NCBI GenBank assembly: GCA_040081465.1
Contig: JBEBGL010000001.1
Location: 124,001 to 188,000, forward strand
Length of the DNA: 64,000 nucleotides
Origin: UBA668 sp040081465
GTDB taxonomy: Bacteria; Actinomycetota; Acidimicrobiia; Acidimicrobiales; Ilumatobacteraceae
Reading direction: 5' to 3'
Each line of letters opens with the position of its first letter. The stretch's first letter is position 1. Positions 7,763 through 15,784 of this stretch are shown here, one piece after another. The notes beneath the pieces are model-generated. The model saw only the letters and a program-made list of their open reading frames with translations, was not told the origin of the DNA and did not search any database. A program made the translations under genes and the position numbers.

Positions 7763-10700
7763 ATGCCACGCCGCACCGACATTGAGAGCATCCTGATCAT
7801 CGGGTCTGGCCCGATCGTGATTGGGCAGGCGTGCGAGTTCGATTACTCGGGAACGCAGGCGTGCCGAGTTCTGAGGGAGGAAGGCTTCCGCGTCATCCTC
7901 GTCAACTCGAACCCGGCGACGATCATGACCGACCCCGACTTCGCCGACGCGACCTACGTCGAGCCGATCACGCCGGATGTCGTGGCCCGAATCATCGAGC
8001 GCGAGCGACCAGACGCGGTGTTACCGACGCTCGGTGGACAGACAGGCCTGAACACAGCGATGGCGTTATTCGAGCGTGGGCTGATCGGCGTGCCCGGCAC
8101 ACCCGAGATGATCGGCGCCAACGCGCTGGCCATCGCAACCGCGGAGGACCGCGGCAAGTTCAAGCAAGCCATGATCGAGATCGGCCTCGCAGTTCCGGCT
8201 AGTGGCATCGCGCACACGATGGAACAAGCGCGCGAGGTTGTCGCGGCTGTCGGGTTGCCGTGCATCATTCGCCCGGCGTACATCCTTGGAGGGCGGGGCA
8301 CGGGCATCGCCAGCACAGCTGCCGAGTTCGAGTTGGCCGCGGCGCATGGCATCGCGTCCAGTCCGATTGGTGAGATTCTGATTGAGCGCAGCATCGCCGG
8401 CTGGAAGGAATTCGAGCTTGAGGTCATGCGCGATCAGGCAGACAACTGCGTGATCATCTGCAGTATCGAGAACGTCGACCCGATGGGAGTGCACACCGGC
8501 GACAGCATCACGGTTGCACCTCAGCAAACGCTCAGTGATGTCGAGTATCAGCAGATGCGCGATGCAGCGTTCGCTTGCATCCGCCGCGTGGGTGTCGAGA
8601 CCGGCGGCAGCAATGTGCAGTTCGCGGTGAATCCTGCGACGGGTGAGCAAGTCGTGATCGAGATGAACCCTCGTGTATCGCGATCGAGTGCATTGGCGTC
8701 GAAGGCGACGGGCTTTCCGATTGCCAAGATCGCCGCAAAGTTGGCGGTGGGTTACACGCTCGACGAGATCACCAACGACATCACGGGTACACCGGCGAGC
8801 TTCGAGCCGACTCTCGACTATGTCGTTACGAAGATTCCACGGTGGGCATTCGAAAAGCTTCCGGGTACAACCGGGATACTCGGAACGCAAATGCAATCGG
8901 TCGGCGAGGTGATGAGTATCGGCCGCACGTTCCCCGAGAGTTTGCAGAAGGGATTGCGCTCGCTCGAGCTCGGCCGCCACGGCCTTGGGTGCGACTCGGC
9001 AGAAGCGCAGCTCTCCGCGCAAAGCGACGACAACCTGCTGGCCGCAATAGCGGTCGCGACGCCAGACCGCATCTTCCAAGTCGGCGAGTTACTGCAGCGG
9101 GGTGTGACGGTCGATCGGATCCATGACGCGTGTCGCATTGATCACTGGTTCCTCGACCAGATGAGCCAGATCATGGAGGAGCGGGCAGCTCTGGCCGACA
9201 TCGGGTTCAGTTCCATGACGCGACGACAGTGGAAGCGGGCCAAACAGTTTGGTTTCAGCGATGCGCAGTTGGCGTGGCTATGGAAGGTCGACGAATTCGC
9301 CGTTCGCGCTGCGCGCGAAGCGGCGGGAGTGATCCCGACCTATAAGACGGTCGATACCTGCGCCGCCGAGTTCGCCGCCCGAACGCCATATCACTACAGC
9401 GCTTGGGAGGACGAGAACGAGGTGCGTCCCAGTGACCGGCCGCGAGTCATCATCTTGGGCAGCGGCCCGAATCGCATCGGCCAAGGCATCGAGTTCGACT
9501 ACTGCTGTGTTCATGCTTCCTTCGCGCTGCGCGAAGCGGGCTTCGAGACCGTGATGGTCAACTGCAATCCCGAGACCGTCTCCACCGATTACGACACGAG
9601 TGATCGGCTCTACTTCGAGCCGCTGACTACCGAGGACGTGTTGAACGTGATCGCGGCCGAGACCGCCGCGTCGGGGGGAGTGGCGCCGAAGGTGATCGTG
9701 TCGCTCGGCGGGCAAACGCCGTTGAAGTTGTCTGGTCAGTTGCCGGTCGGCCTCATCGCGGGTACTTCGTCGGCATCGATCGACCTGGCCGAAGATCGCG
9801 AGAAGTGGAACGCGCTGTGCAACACGTTGCGCATTCCGCAACCACCGGGTGGAACAGCCAGTGATCTCGAATCCGCGATCGCGATCGTTGACGACGTTGG
9901 CTACCCAGTGCTCGTGCGCCCCAGCTATGTGCTGGGTGGCCGTGCAATGCGGATCGTTCACGACGGCGAGCATCTGGCATCGGCGATGAAAGAGCTGGCT
10001 GGCTTCGGCAGTCTCGGCAAAGAGGGCGGGCTCTCGGCGGAGCGGCCAGTGCTGATCGACCGCTTCCTAGAGGATGCAATCGAAGTCGATGTCGACGCGA
10101 TTCGCGATCGCACTGGCGAGGTCATGATCGGCGGTGTGATGGAGCACGTCGAGGAAGCTGGCGTGCACAGCGGCGACTCAGCATGCGCGATTCCACCGCA
10201 GACACTTCCGCGTTGGGTGGTTGAAGTGATCGAGCGTTACACGCGGGCGATTGCGAACGCGCTCGAGGTATGCGGACCGATCAACGTGCAGTTCGCTGTG
10301 CTGGGCACGACGGCCTTCGTGATCGAGGCCAACCCGCGCGCTAGTCGAACGGTTCCGTTCGTGGCGAAGGCGACAGGTGTGCCGCTCGCCAAGATCGCGA
10401 GCAGGGTGATGCTTGGAGCGACGCTCGCCGAGCTGCGCATCGAGGGACTGATTCGACCACCGCGCACCTTTGCGCATGTCGCGGTTAAGGAAGCCGTATT
10501 GCCGTTCAGTCGTTTCCCAGAGGTCGATACCGCGCTCGGGCCCGAGATGCGCAGTACTGGCGAGGTGATGGGGATCGACTCCACGTTCGGCCGCGCATTC
10601 TTCAAGGCGCAATTGGCGGCGGGCACCCTTTTACCCACGGAAGGCACCGTGTTTCTCTCGCTCGCTGACAGCGATAAGCCCGCAGGCCTCGTGGTTGCGC

Positions 10701-11041
10701 AGCGACTGCGCGATCTGAATCTCAGCATTGCCAGCACGAAAGGCACCGGCGAATACCTCGGTCGCTTCGGCATTACGGTCGATCAGGTGGTTGGCAAAAT
10801 CTCCGACGGTCATGGCATCAACGCAGTGAAGTTGATCGAGAGTGGTCAGATCGTGTTCGTCGTGAACACACCGCAGGGGCGCGGTGGTCGCACAGACGGC
10901 GAGCAGATCCGCAAGACCGCCAACGCCCATCACGTCAGCTCGGTGACGACTGTTGAGGCGGCGCTAGCGGCGGTGGGCGGGATGGCCGAGATGGTCGGCT
11001 CGGAACTGTCGGTGCGCAGCCTGCAGGAATATCACCAGTGA
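7763..11041 (+). CDS. carB: Carbamoyl-phosphate synthase, large subunit
   Basis: Builds carbamoyl phosphate from bicarbonate, ammonia and two ATP. At about 1,092 residues it is full length, with two homologous ATP-grasp halves: IGSGPIVIGQACEFDYSG opens the first and LGSGPNRIGQGIEFDYCC the second, each followed by an NPET/NPAT motif and an E-N-P-R metal site. The C-terminal allosteric domain begins near FLSLADSDKP. I chose ATG 7763 (MPRRTDIESIL), which matches the usual CarB N-terminus; an in-frame ATG at 7748 lies inside carA. The stop overlaps the GTG of pyrD. Confidence 0.96.
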   Translation: MPRRTDIESILIIGSGPIVIGQACEFDYSGTQACRVLREEGFRVILVNSNPATIMTDPDFADATYVEPITPDVVARIIERERPDAVLPTLGGQTGLNTAMALFERGLIGVPGTPEMIGANALAIATAEDRGKFKQAMIEIGLAVPASGIAHTMEQAREVVAAVGLPCIIRPAYILGGRGTGIASTAAEFELAAAHGIASSPIGEILIERSIAGWKEFELEVMRDQADNCVIICSIENVDPMGVHTGDSITVAPQQTLSDVEYQQMRDAAFACIRRVGVETGGSNVQFAVNPATGEQVVIEMNPRVSRSSALASKATGFPIAKIAAKLAVGYTLDEITNDITGTPASFEPTLDYVVTKIPRWAFEKLPGTTGILGTQMQSVGEVMSIGRTFPESLQKGLRSLELGRHGLGCDSAEAQLSAQSDDNLLAAIAVATPDRIFQVGELLQRGVTVDRIHDACRIDHWFLDQMSQIMEERAALADIGFSSMTRRQWKRAKQFGFSDAQLAWLWKVDEFAVRAAREAAGVIPTYKTVDTCAAEFAARTPYHYSAWEDENEVRPSDRPRVIILGSGPNRIGQGIEFDYCCVHASFALREAGFETVMVNCNPETVSTDYDTSDRLYFEPLTTEDVLNVIAAETAASGGVAPKVIVSLGGQTPLKLSGQLPVGLIAGTSSASIDLAEDREKWNALCNTLRIPQPPGGTASDLESAIAIVDDVGYPVLVRPSYVLGGRAMRIVHDGEHLASAMKELAGFGSLGKEGGLSAERPVLIDRFLEDAIEVDVDAIRDRTGEVMIGGVMEHVEEAGVHSGDSACAIPPQTLPRWVVEVIERYTRAIANALEVCGPINVQFAVLGTTAFVIEANPRASRTVPFVAKATGVPLAKIASRVMLGATLAELRIEGLIRPPRTFAHVAVKEAVLPFSRFPEVDTALGPEMRSTGEVMGIDSTFGRAFFKAQLAAGTLLPTEGTVFLSLADSDKPAGLVVAQRLRDLNLSIASTKGTGEYLGRFGITVDQVVGKISDGHGINAVKLIESGQIVFVVNTPQGRGGRTDGEQIRKTANAHHVSSVTTVEAALAAVGGMAEMVGSELSVRSLQEYHQ

Positions 11042-12018
11042 CTTCGTCGATGACTGCGTCGGCGCGGTCGCCCGAAGTTCGCGTCGGTTCGTTGGCATTG
11101 CATGCGCCGTTGATGACGGCATCGGGAACCGCCGGCTACAGCGCCGAGTTGGCTGCCTATGGCGATCTCGCGCAGTTAGGTGCAGTAGTGGTGAAGTCTC
11201 TCGCCGCGTTCGAGTGGGCTGGCAACCAAGCGCCGCGATTGCATCCGGCCGGCACGGGAATGTTGAACGCAGTCGGACTGCAAGGGCCGGGTATCGAACA
11301 TTGGCTGGCGCACGAGTTACCAGCGCTGCTGGCAACAGGCGCGACCGTGATTGCCAGCATTTGGGGACGCACCGTCGCCGAGTATCGGCAAGCGGCTGAG
11401 CTGCTCGCGGCGGCGCCAGCACAGGTTGTCGCGGTGGAAGTGAATCTGTCGTGTCCGAACCTCTCATCTGACACCGGTAGTTCAGCGGCAGGCCATCGCG
11501 GCATATTCGCGCACGACGCAGAGTTGTCGGCGCAGGTCATCGCTGCGACTGAAGTGTGTGGTCGACCGCGATGGGCGAAGCTCAGTCCGAATACTGATCG
11601 TGTCGTTGCAGTCGCTGAGGCAGTGCAGCACGCTGGCGCCGAAGCGGTGACGCTCATAAACACCGCGCTCGGGATGGTGTTGACCGAGCGCACCGGACTT
11701 CCGGCGCTCGCTGCGGGCGGTGGTGGCTATAGCGGCCGACCGTTGCATGCCATCGCTGTGCGCACCGTCTTCGATGTGCATGCGGCGTTGCCGACCCTGC
11801 CGATCGTCGGAGTCGGGGGAGTCAGCAACGGCTGGGATGCAGCCGAACTGATGCTCGCGGGCGCGAGCGCTGTGCAGGTCGGCACCGCCACCTTCGCCGA
11901 TCCGACGGCGCCGTGGCAGATCCAACGCGAGCTACTGACCTGGTGCGATGCCCACCATTTGGCCGCCCAAGACCTCACTGGGCGAGCGCATCACGGGGGA
12001 TTGCCGCCCCTCGGTTGA
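11038..12018 (+). CDS. pyrD: Dihydroorotate dehydrogenase, class 1 (PyrDB-like)
   Basis: FMN enzyme oxidising dihydroorotate to orotate. The 326-residue sequence has the class 1 active-site loop VNLSCPN with cysteine as catalytic base (class 2 enzymes use serine), the substrate region GNQAPRL...NAVGLQGPG, and FMN-binding GVGGVSNGWDA plus GASAVQVGTA. It lacks the N-terminal membrane helix of class 2. Class 1B normally works with the FeS/FAD subunit PyrK, which is not in this window. The GTG start overlaps the carB stop, placing it under the same upstream PyrR site. Confidence 0.88.
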   Translation: MTSSMTASARSPEVRVGSLALHAPLMTASGTAGYSAELAAYGDLAQLGAVVVKSLAAFEWAGNQAPRLHPAGTGMLNAVGLQGPGIEHWLAHELPALLATGATVIASIWGRTVAEYRQAAELLAAAPAQVVAVEVNLSCPNLSSDTGSSAAGHRGIFAHDAELSAQVIAATEVCGRPRWAKLSPNTDRVVAVAEAVQHAGAEAVTLINTALGMVLTERTGLPALAAGGGGYSGRPLHAIAVRTVFDVHAALPTLPIVGVGGVSNGWDAAELMLAGASAVQVGTATFADPTAPWQIQRELLTWCDAHHLAAQDLTGRAHHGGLPPLG

Positions 12019-12040
12019 CCATGGGCGCTATCGTCCGATC

Positions 12041-12352
12041 ATGGCTACCCCTCCGCAGTTGACTCCCGAACAGCGTGCAAATGCGCTCGTAAAGGCGGCG
12101 GAAGCCCGCGTCGCACGCGCGGAACTGAAGGCCAAGCTGAAGGCAGGGACCGTCACTCTTGCCGAGGCGCTGAGGTCGACCAGCAACACCGTCGGCAAGT
12201 TGAAGGTCGTTTCGATGCTGGAATCGCTACCTGGCGTCGGCAAGGTGAAGGCCCGCAAGATCATGGAAGACATCGGCATCGCCGACAATCGTCGTGTGCA
12301 AGGCCTCGGTGACGTGCAGAAGGCCGCATTGCTCGATCAACTCGGCAAGTGA
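12041..12352 (+). CDS. mihF: Integration host factor, actinobacterial type (mIHF)
   Basis: A 103-residue nucleoid-associated protein of the actinobacterial mIHF family, unrelated to proteobacterial IHF. It has a basic N-terminal helix (KAAEARVARAELKAKL) and a helix-hairpin-helix-like DNA-binding motif LPGVGKVKARKIMEDIGI near residues 68-85. I start it at ATG 12041; the frame extends upstream without family similarity. It overlaps gmk by four bases. The pairing mihF-gmk-rpoZ is a conserved actinobacterial arrangement. Confidence 0.94.
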   Translation: MATPPQLTPEQRANALVKAAEARVARAELKAKLKAGTVTLAEALRSTSNTVGKLKVVSMLESLPGVGKVKARKIMEDIGIADNRRVQGLGDVQKAALLDQLGK

Positions 12353-12924
12353 GTCCAGGCAGTCCTTCCGGAACCTCAGCCGGGCGCATCTTCATCGTCT
12401 CCGGCCCTGGCGGTGTCGGCAAAGGCACGATCGTCGACGCGCTTGTCGCACGCGATCCCAGGCTGTGGCTAAGTCGGTCGTGGACCACGCGTGCGCAGCG
12501 TCAGAGCGAGAGTGCCGATGCGTACGTGTTCACCGATCGGGCCAGCTTCGAGGCACGGATTGCGGCTGGTGGCTTCCTCGAATGGACCGACTTCCTAGGC
12601 AACTACTACGGCACGCCGACGCCCGACCCTGTGGTCGGCCGTGATGTCGTGCTCGAAATCGAGGTCAACGGGGCCATGCAGGTGAAGAAGCTGCACCCCG
12701 AGGCCGTGCTGATCTTCGTTCTCCCGCCCTCCCGCGACGAACAGGAGCGCCGATTGCGTGGTCGGGGCGACAGTGAAGACCGGGTTGCCGAGCGGCTACA
12801 GAAGGCTCTCGACGAGGAACCGGTGGGCTTGTCGCTCGCCAATCACGTAGTCGTGAACGACGATCTGCAGCGGACGGTCGACGAGATGATGCAGATCATC
12901 GGGCATCATCGCATGCTCGATTGA
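12349..12924 (+). CDS. gmk: Guanylate kinase
   Basis: Phosphorylates GMP to GDP. The 191-residue protein has the P-loop SGPGGVGKGT near residues 18-27, the GMP-binding segment SRSWTTRAQR (family SVSxTTRxxR), LEIEVNGAMQVKK, and the lid arginines in RLRGRGDSEDRVAERL. The start is GTG 12349, overlapping the mihF TGA. It lies in the conserved mihF-gmk-rpoZ block, linking nucleotide supply to transcription genes. Confidence 0.95.
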   Translation: MSPGSPSGTSAGRIFIVSGPGGVGKGTIVDALVARDPRLWLSRSWTTRAQRQSESADAYVFTDRASFEARIAAGGFLEWTDFLGNYYGTPTPDPVVGRDVVLEIEVNGAMQVKKLHPEAVLIFVLPPSRDEQERRLRGRGDSEDRVAERLQKALDEEPVGLSLANHVVVNDDLQRTVDEMMQIIGHHRMLD

Positions 12925-12969
12925 GCTGCGGCCGGTAGGCTCTGTCGCTGGCTTTTCATAGCTTTCATA

Positions 12970-12984
12970 GCGGGCTCGGCCCGC
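12970..12984 (+). promoter_or_regulatory. Short hairpin next to the rpoZ ribosome binding site
   Basis: GCGGGC and GCCCGC form a perfect six-pair stem around TCG, ending two bases before the AGGAG (12987-12991) that serves rpoZ. A short tandem repeat of TTTCATAGC precedes it. It may influence translation of rpoZ, or be incidental. Confidence 0.4.
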
Positions 12985-12997
12985 CTAGGAGACTCCA

Positions 12998-13297
12998 ATG
13001 ACCACTCGCTCGTTCGACACGATGATCAATCCTCAGATCGAAGAATTGCTCGACACCGTCGATTCGAAGTTCAGCCTGGTGACGTTGGCTGCTCGTCGTG
13101 CGCGCCAGATCAACAGCTACTTCAATCAGCTGGGCGATGGCCTCGGGCATATGGTGCCGCCGCAGGTCAGCTCCGTTGCTCGTAAGCCGCTCAGCATCGC
13201 GTTCGAAGAGATCGCCGCTCACAAGATCATTCAGGTCGAGCAAGCTGTGCCCGCTGAAGAAGAAGCGGTCGAGCCGACCGAAGACGCCGCGGTCTGA
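12998..13297 (+). CDS. rpoZ: RNA polymerase omega subunit
   Basis: Small subunit assisting assembly and stability of RNA polymerase. The 99-residue protein contains the omega core: FSLVTLAARRARQINSYFNQL followed by KPLSIAFEEIAAHKI. An acidic tail (PAEEEAVEPTEDAAV) extends past the core. The ATG has a strong AGGAG six bases upstream. It sits between gmk and coaBC, the standard position. Confidence 0.94.
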   Translation: MTTRSFDTMINPQIEELLDTVDSKFSLVTLAARRARQINSYFNQLGDGLGHMVPPQVSSVARKPLSIAFEEIAAHKIIQVEQAVPAEEEAVEPTEDAAV

Positions 13298-13330
13298 GAC
13301 CAATCGGCTTCAGGACACAGGCGCGTTCCA

Positions 13331-14542
13331 GTGCTTGCCGGTAAGCGGATCGTTCTAGGAGTCACAGGCGGCATTGCTGCCTATAAAGCTGTCGAGCTGT
13401 GCCGTCGCCTCGTCGATGCGGGTGCGCACGTAGTGCCGGTGATGACTGAGGGCGCCGAGCGCTTCGTCGGTCGCGCCACGTTCTCTGCGCTCGCGAGCGA
13501 GCCGGTGCAGACGTCGTTGTGGGACGAGGTCGATCCGATTCCGCATACGCGTCTCGGTCAGTCGGCCGATCTGATCGTTGTCGCGCCAGCTACTGCACGA
13601 TTGCTGTCGGCGTACGCGTCGGGCCTCAGTACCGATCTGCTCACGAATACGTTGCTCGCAACGCGCGCGCCGGTAGTCGTGTGTCCGGCGATGCACACCG
13701 AGATGTGGGAGCACCCGGCGGTGCAGGCCAACATCTCGACGCTTCGGGCGCGTGGTGTGTACATCGTGGAACCCGAGTCGGGTCGACTTGCTGGCGGCGA
13801 TGTCGGTGCTGGTCGCCTTGCCTCACCCGAGTCGATTGTCGCCGCCATCGAAACTGTATTCGCGGGCGGAGTCGGCAACGACCTCGCCGGCATGAAGGTC
13901 GTTGTGTCGGCGGGTGGTACCCGTGAACCGATCGATGCCGTGCGCGTAATCGCGAACCGCAGTAGCGGCAAGCAGGGTTACGCGATCGCAGCCGAGGCCG
14001 CTGCTCGAGGCGCGCGCGTGACGCTCGTGTCGACCGTCGAGCTTCCGGTGCCAGCCGGCGTGGAAGTGTGCGCGGTCGAGACCGCTGCGCAGATGGCCGC
14101 GGCGCTCGGCGATTATGCGCCGGCAGCGAACGTCGTGATCATGGCTGCGGCCGTTGCTGACTTCCGTCCCGTCGTCGAGACTTCGGGCAAGCTCAAAAAG
14201 TCGAAGGGTGTTCCCGAGGTTGTGCTCGAGCCGACAACCGACATCCTCGCTGGGCTTGGCGCCAACAAGGCCGCTGGTCAGGTGCTGGTCGGTTTCGCTG
14301 CCGAGACGAGCGACCTGATCGCGAATGCGACCGGGAAACTGCGCGCCAAGAACCTCGATCTCATCGTCGCCAACGACGTCAGTAAGCCTGGCGTCGGTTT
14401 CCAGCACGACACCAACGCCGTCACCCTCGTCCACGCCGACGGCACGACCACAAGCATCGCCCTCACCGACAAGAGGGCGATAGCCAAGGCCGTTGTGGAT
14501 ACTGTTGTTGAAATTCTGACAAGCAAGATCAAGAATCCGTAG
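13331..14542 (+). CDS. coaBC: Bifunctional phosphopantothenoylcysteine decarboxylase / phosphopantothenate-cysteine ligase
   Basis: Two consecutive steps of coenzyme A synthesis. The N-terminal flavoprotein CoaC half has GVTGGIAAYKAVEL, the catalytic His region HTRLGQSADLIVVAPATA, and PAMHTEMW. The C-terminal CoaB half starts with VVSAGGTREPID and has NRSSGKQG, AAAVADFRP and the KLKKSKG ligase site. The total of 403 residues is normal. The position of the E. coli flap cysteine (ACGD) reads AGGD here, a variation I think is shared with other actinobacteria. Start is GTG 13331, 33 bases after rpoZ. Confidence 0.94.
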   Translation: MLAGKRIVLGVTGGIAAYKAVELCRRLVDAGAHVVPVMTEGAERFVGRATFSALASEPVQTSLWDEVDPIPHTRLGQSADLIVVAPATARLLSAYASGLSTDLLTNTLLATRAPVVVCPAMHTEMWEHPAVQANISTLRARGVYIVEPESGRLAGGDVGAGRLASPESIVAAIETVFAGGVGNDLAGMKVVVSAGGTREPIDAVRVIANRSSGKQGYAIAAEAAARGARVTLVSTVELPVPAGVEVCAVETAAQMAAALGDYAPAANVVIMAAAVADFRPVVETSGKLKKSKGVPEVVLEPTTDILAGLGANKAAGQVLVGFAAETSDLIANATGKLRAKNLDLIVANDVSKPGVGFQHDTNAVTLVHADGTTTSIALTDKRAIAKAVVDTVVEILTSKIKNP

Positions 14543-14581
14543 CCGGATTCCCCGAGAGAGAACCCAGAGAGGCGTTAAACC

Positions 14582-15775
14582 GTGAGCAGCTATACGTTCA
14601 CTTCCGAGAGCGTGACGGAAGGTCACCCCGACAAGATGGCCGATCAGGTCAGCGATGCCGTCCTCGACGCCATCCTCACCGAAGATCCCAACGGCCGGGT
14701 GGCTTGTGAAACGTTGCTGACCACAGGCTTGTGTGTTGTCGCAGGCGAGATCACGACGTCGGCGTATGTCGACATTCCGAAGTTGGCGCGCAACGTCATC
14801 AACGGCATCGGTTACGACAACGCGCTTTACGGTTTCGATGGCAACACGTGCGGCGTCATCGTCAGCATCGACGAGCAGAGCTCCGACATCGCGCAAGGCG
14901 TCGATAAGAGCGAAGAGGTTCGCAGCGTCGGCAACGCGGAGGATCAACTCGAACTGCAGGGCGCTGGCGACCAGGGAATGATGTTCGGTTACGCGTGTGA
15001 CGAGACTCCCGATCTGATGCCGATGCCGATTTGGTTGGCGCACCGCTTGGCCGAGCGCCTCAGCGAAGTTCGTCGTTCGGGTTCGGTTCCTTATCTGCGT
15101 CCCGACGGCAAGACGCAGGTCACGATTCATTACGAGAACGGCAAGCCGGTGAAGCTTGGTGCCGTGCTGATCAGCACGCAGCACCAAGACGGTGTCGATC
15201 GCGACACGGTGATTCGCCCCGATCTCATCGAGCAAGTCATTCGCCCGGTCGTGCCTGCGCAGTTCGCCGACGACGGCTACGACGTTTACGTCAACCCGAC
15301 CGGCAAGTTCGTTATCGGTGGTCCACACGGCGACACCGGCCTCACCGGTCGCAAGATCATCGTCGACACTTACGGCGGCATGGGCCGTCATGGCGGCGGC
15401 GCGTTCAGTGGTAAAGACCCGAGCAAGGTCGATCGTTCGGCTGCCTACGCGGCTCGCTGGGTTGCCAAGCACGTCGTCGCATCTGGCGCTGCATCGCGTT
15501 GCGAAGTGCAGGTGGCGTACGCCATCGGCATGGCGCACCCGATGAGCATCTTGGTCGAGACGTTTGGTACCGAGAAGGTCGCCAACGAGAAGATCGTCGC
15601 CGCCGTGAAGTCGGTATTCGACCTGCGCCCGGGCGCGATTGTGCGTGACCTTGACCTGAAGCGGCCGATCTACAAGAAGACGGCGGCGTACGGTCACTTC
15701 GGTCGCAACCTGCCCGAGTTCACCTGGGAGCACGTCAGTCGTCTCGAGGACTTCATGCGCGCCGTCGGCGTGTAG
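14582..15775 (+). CDS. metK: S-adenosylmethionine synthase
   Basis: Makes SAM from methionine and ATP. The 397-residue protein is complete: SESVTEGHPDKMADQVSDA at the N-terminus, the signature GAGDQGMMFGYA, the conserved DETPDLMP, and the P-loop-like GGGAFSGKDPSKVDRSAAY. The start is GTG 14582 with an AGAGAGG purine tract upstream. The 39-base gap from coaBC is too short for a SAM riboswitch. priA follows ten bases later. Confidence 0.96.
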   Translation: MSSYTFTSESVTEGHPDKMADQVSDAVLDAILTEDPNGRVACETLLTTGLCVVAGEITTSAYVDIPKLARNVINGIGYDNALYGFDGNTCGVIVSIDEQSSDIAQGVDKSEEVRSVGNAEDQLELQGAGDQGMMFGYACDETPDLMPMPIWLAHRLAERLSEVRRSGSVPYLRPDGKTQVTIHYENGKPVKLGAVLISTQHQDGVDRDTVIRPDLIEQVIRPVVPAQFADDGYDVYVNPTGKFVIGGPHGDTGLTGRKIIVDTYGGMGRHGGGAFSGKDPSKVDRSAAYAARWVAKHVVASGAASRCEVQVAYAIGMAHPMSILVETFGTEKVANEKIVAAVKSVFDLRPGAIVRDLDLKRPIYKKTAAYGHFGRNLPEFTWEHVSRLEDFMRAVGV

Positions 15776-15784
15776 AAAGCTTTC

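Noticed and set aside
6310..7800. 496-codon minus-strand open frame over carA
   Set aside because: Composition is that of a shadow frame (Arg/His/Asp-rich), and it covers a certain gene on the other strand.
14543..14581. SAM riboswitch upstream of metK
   Set aside because: The gap is only 39 bases and shows no aptamer-like structure.
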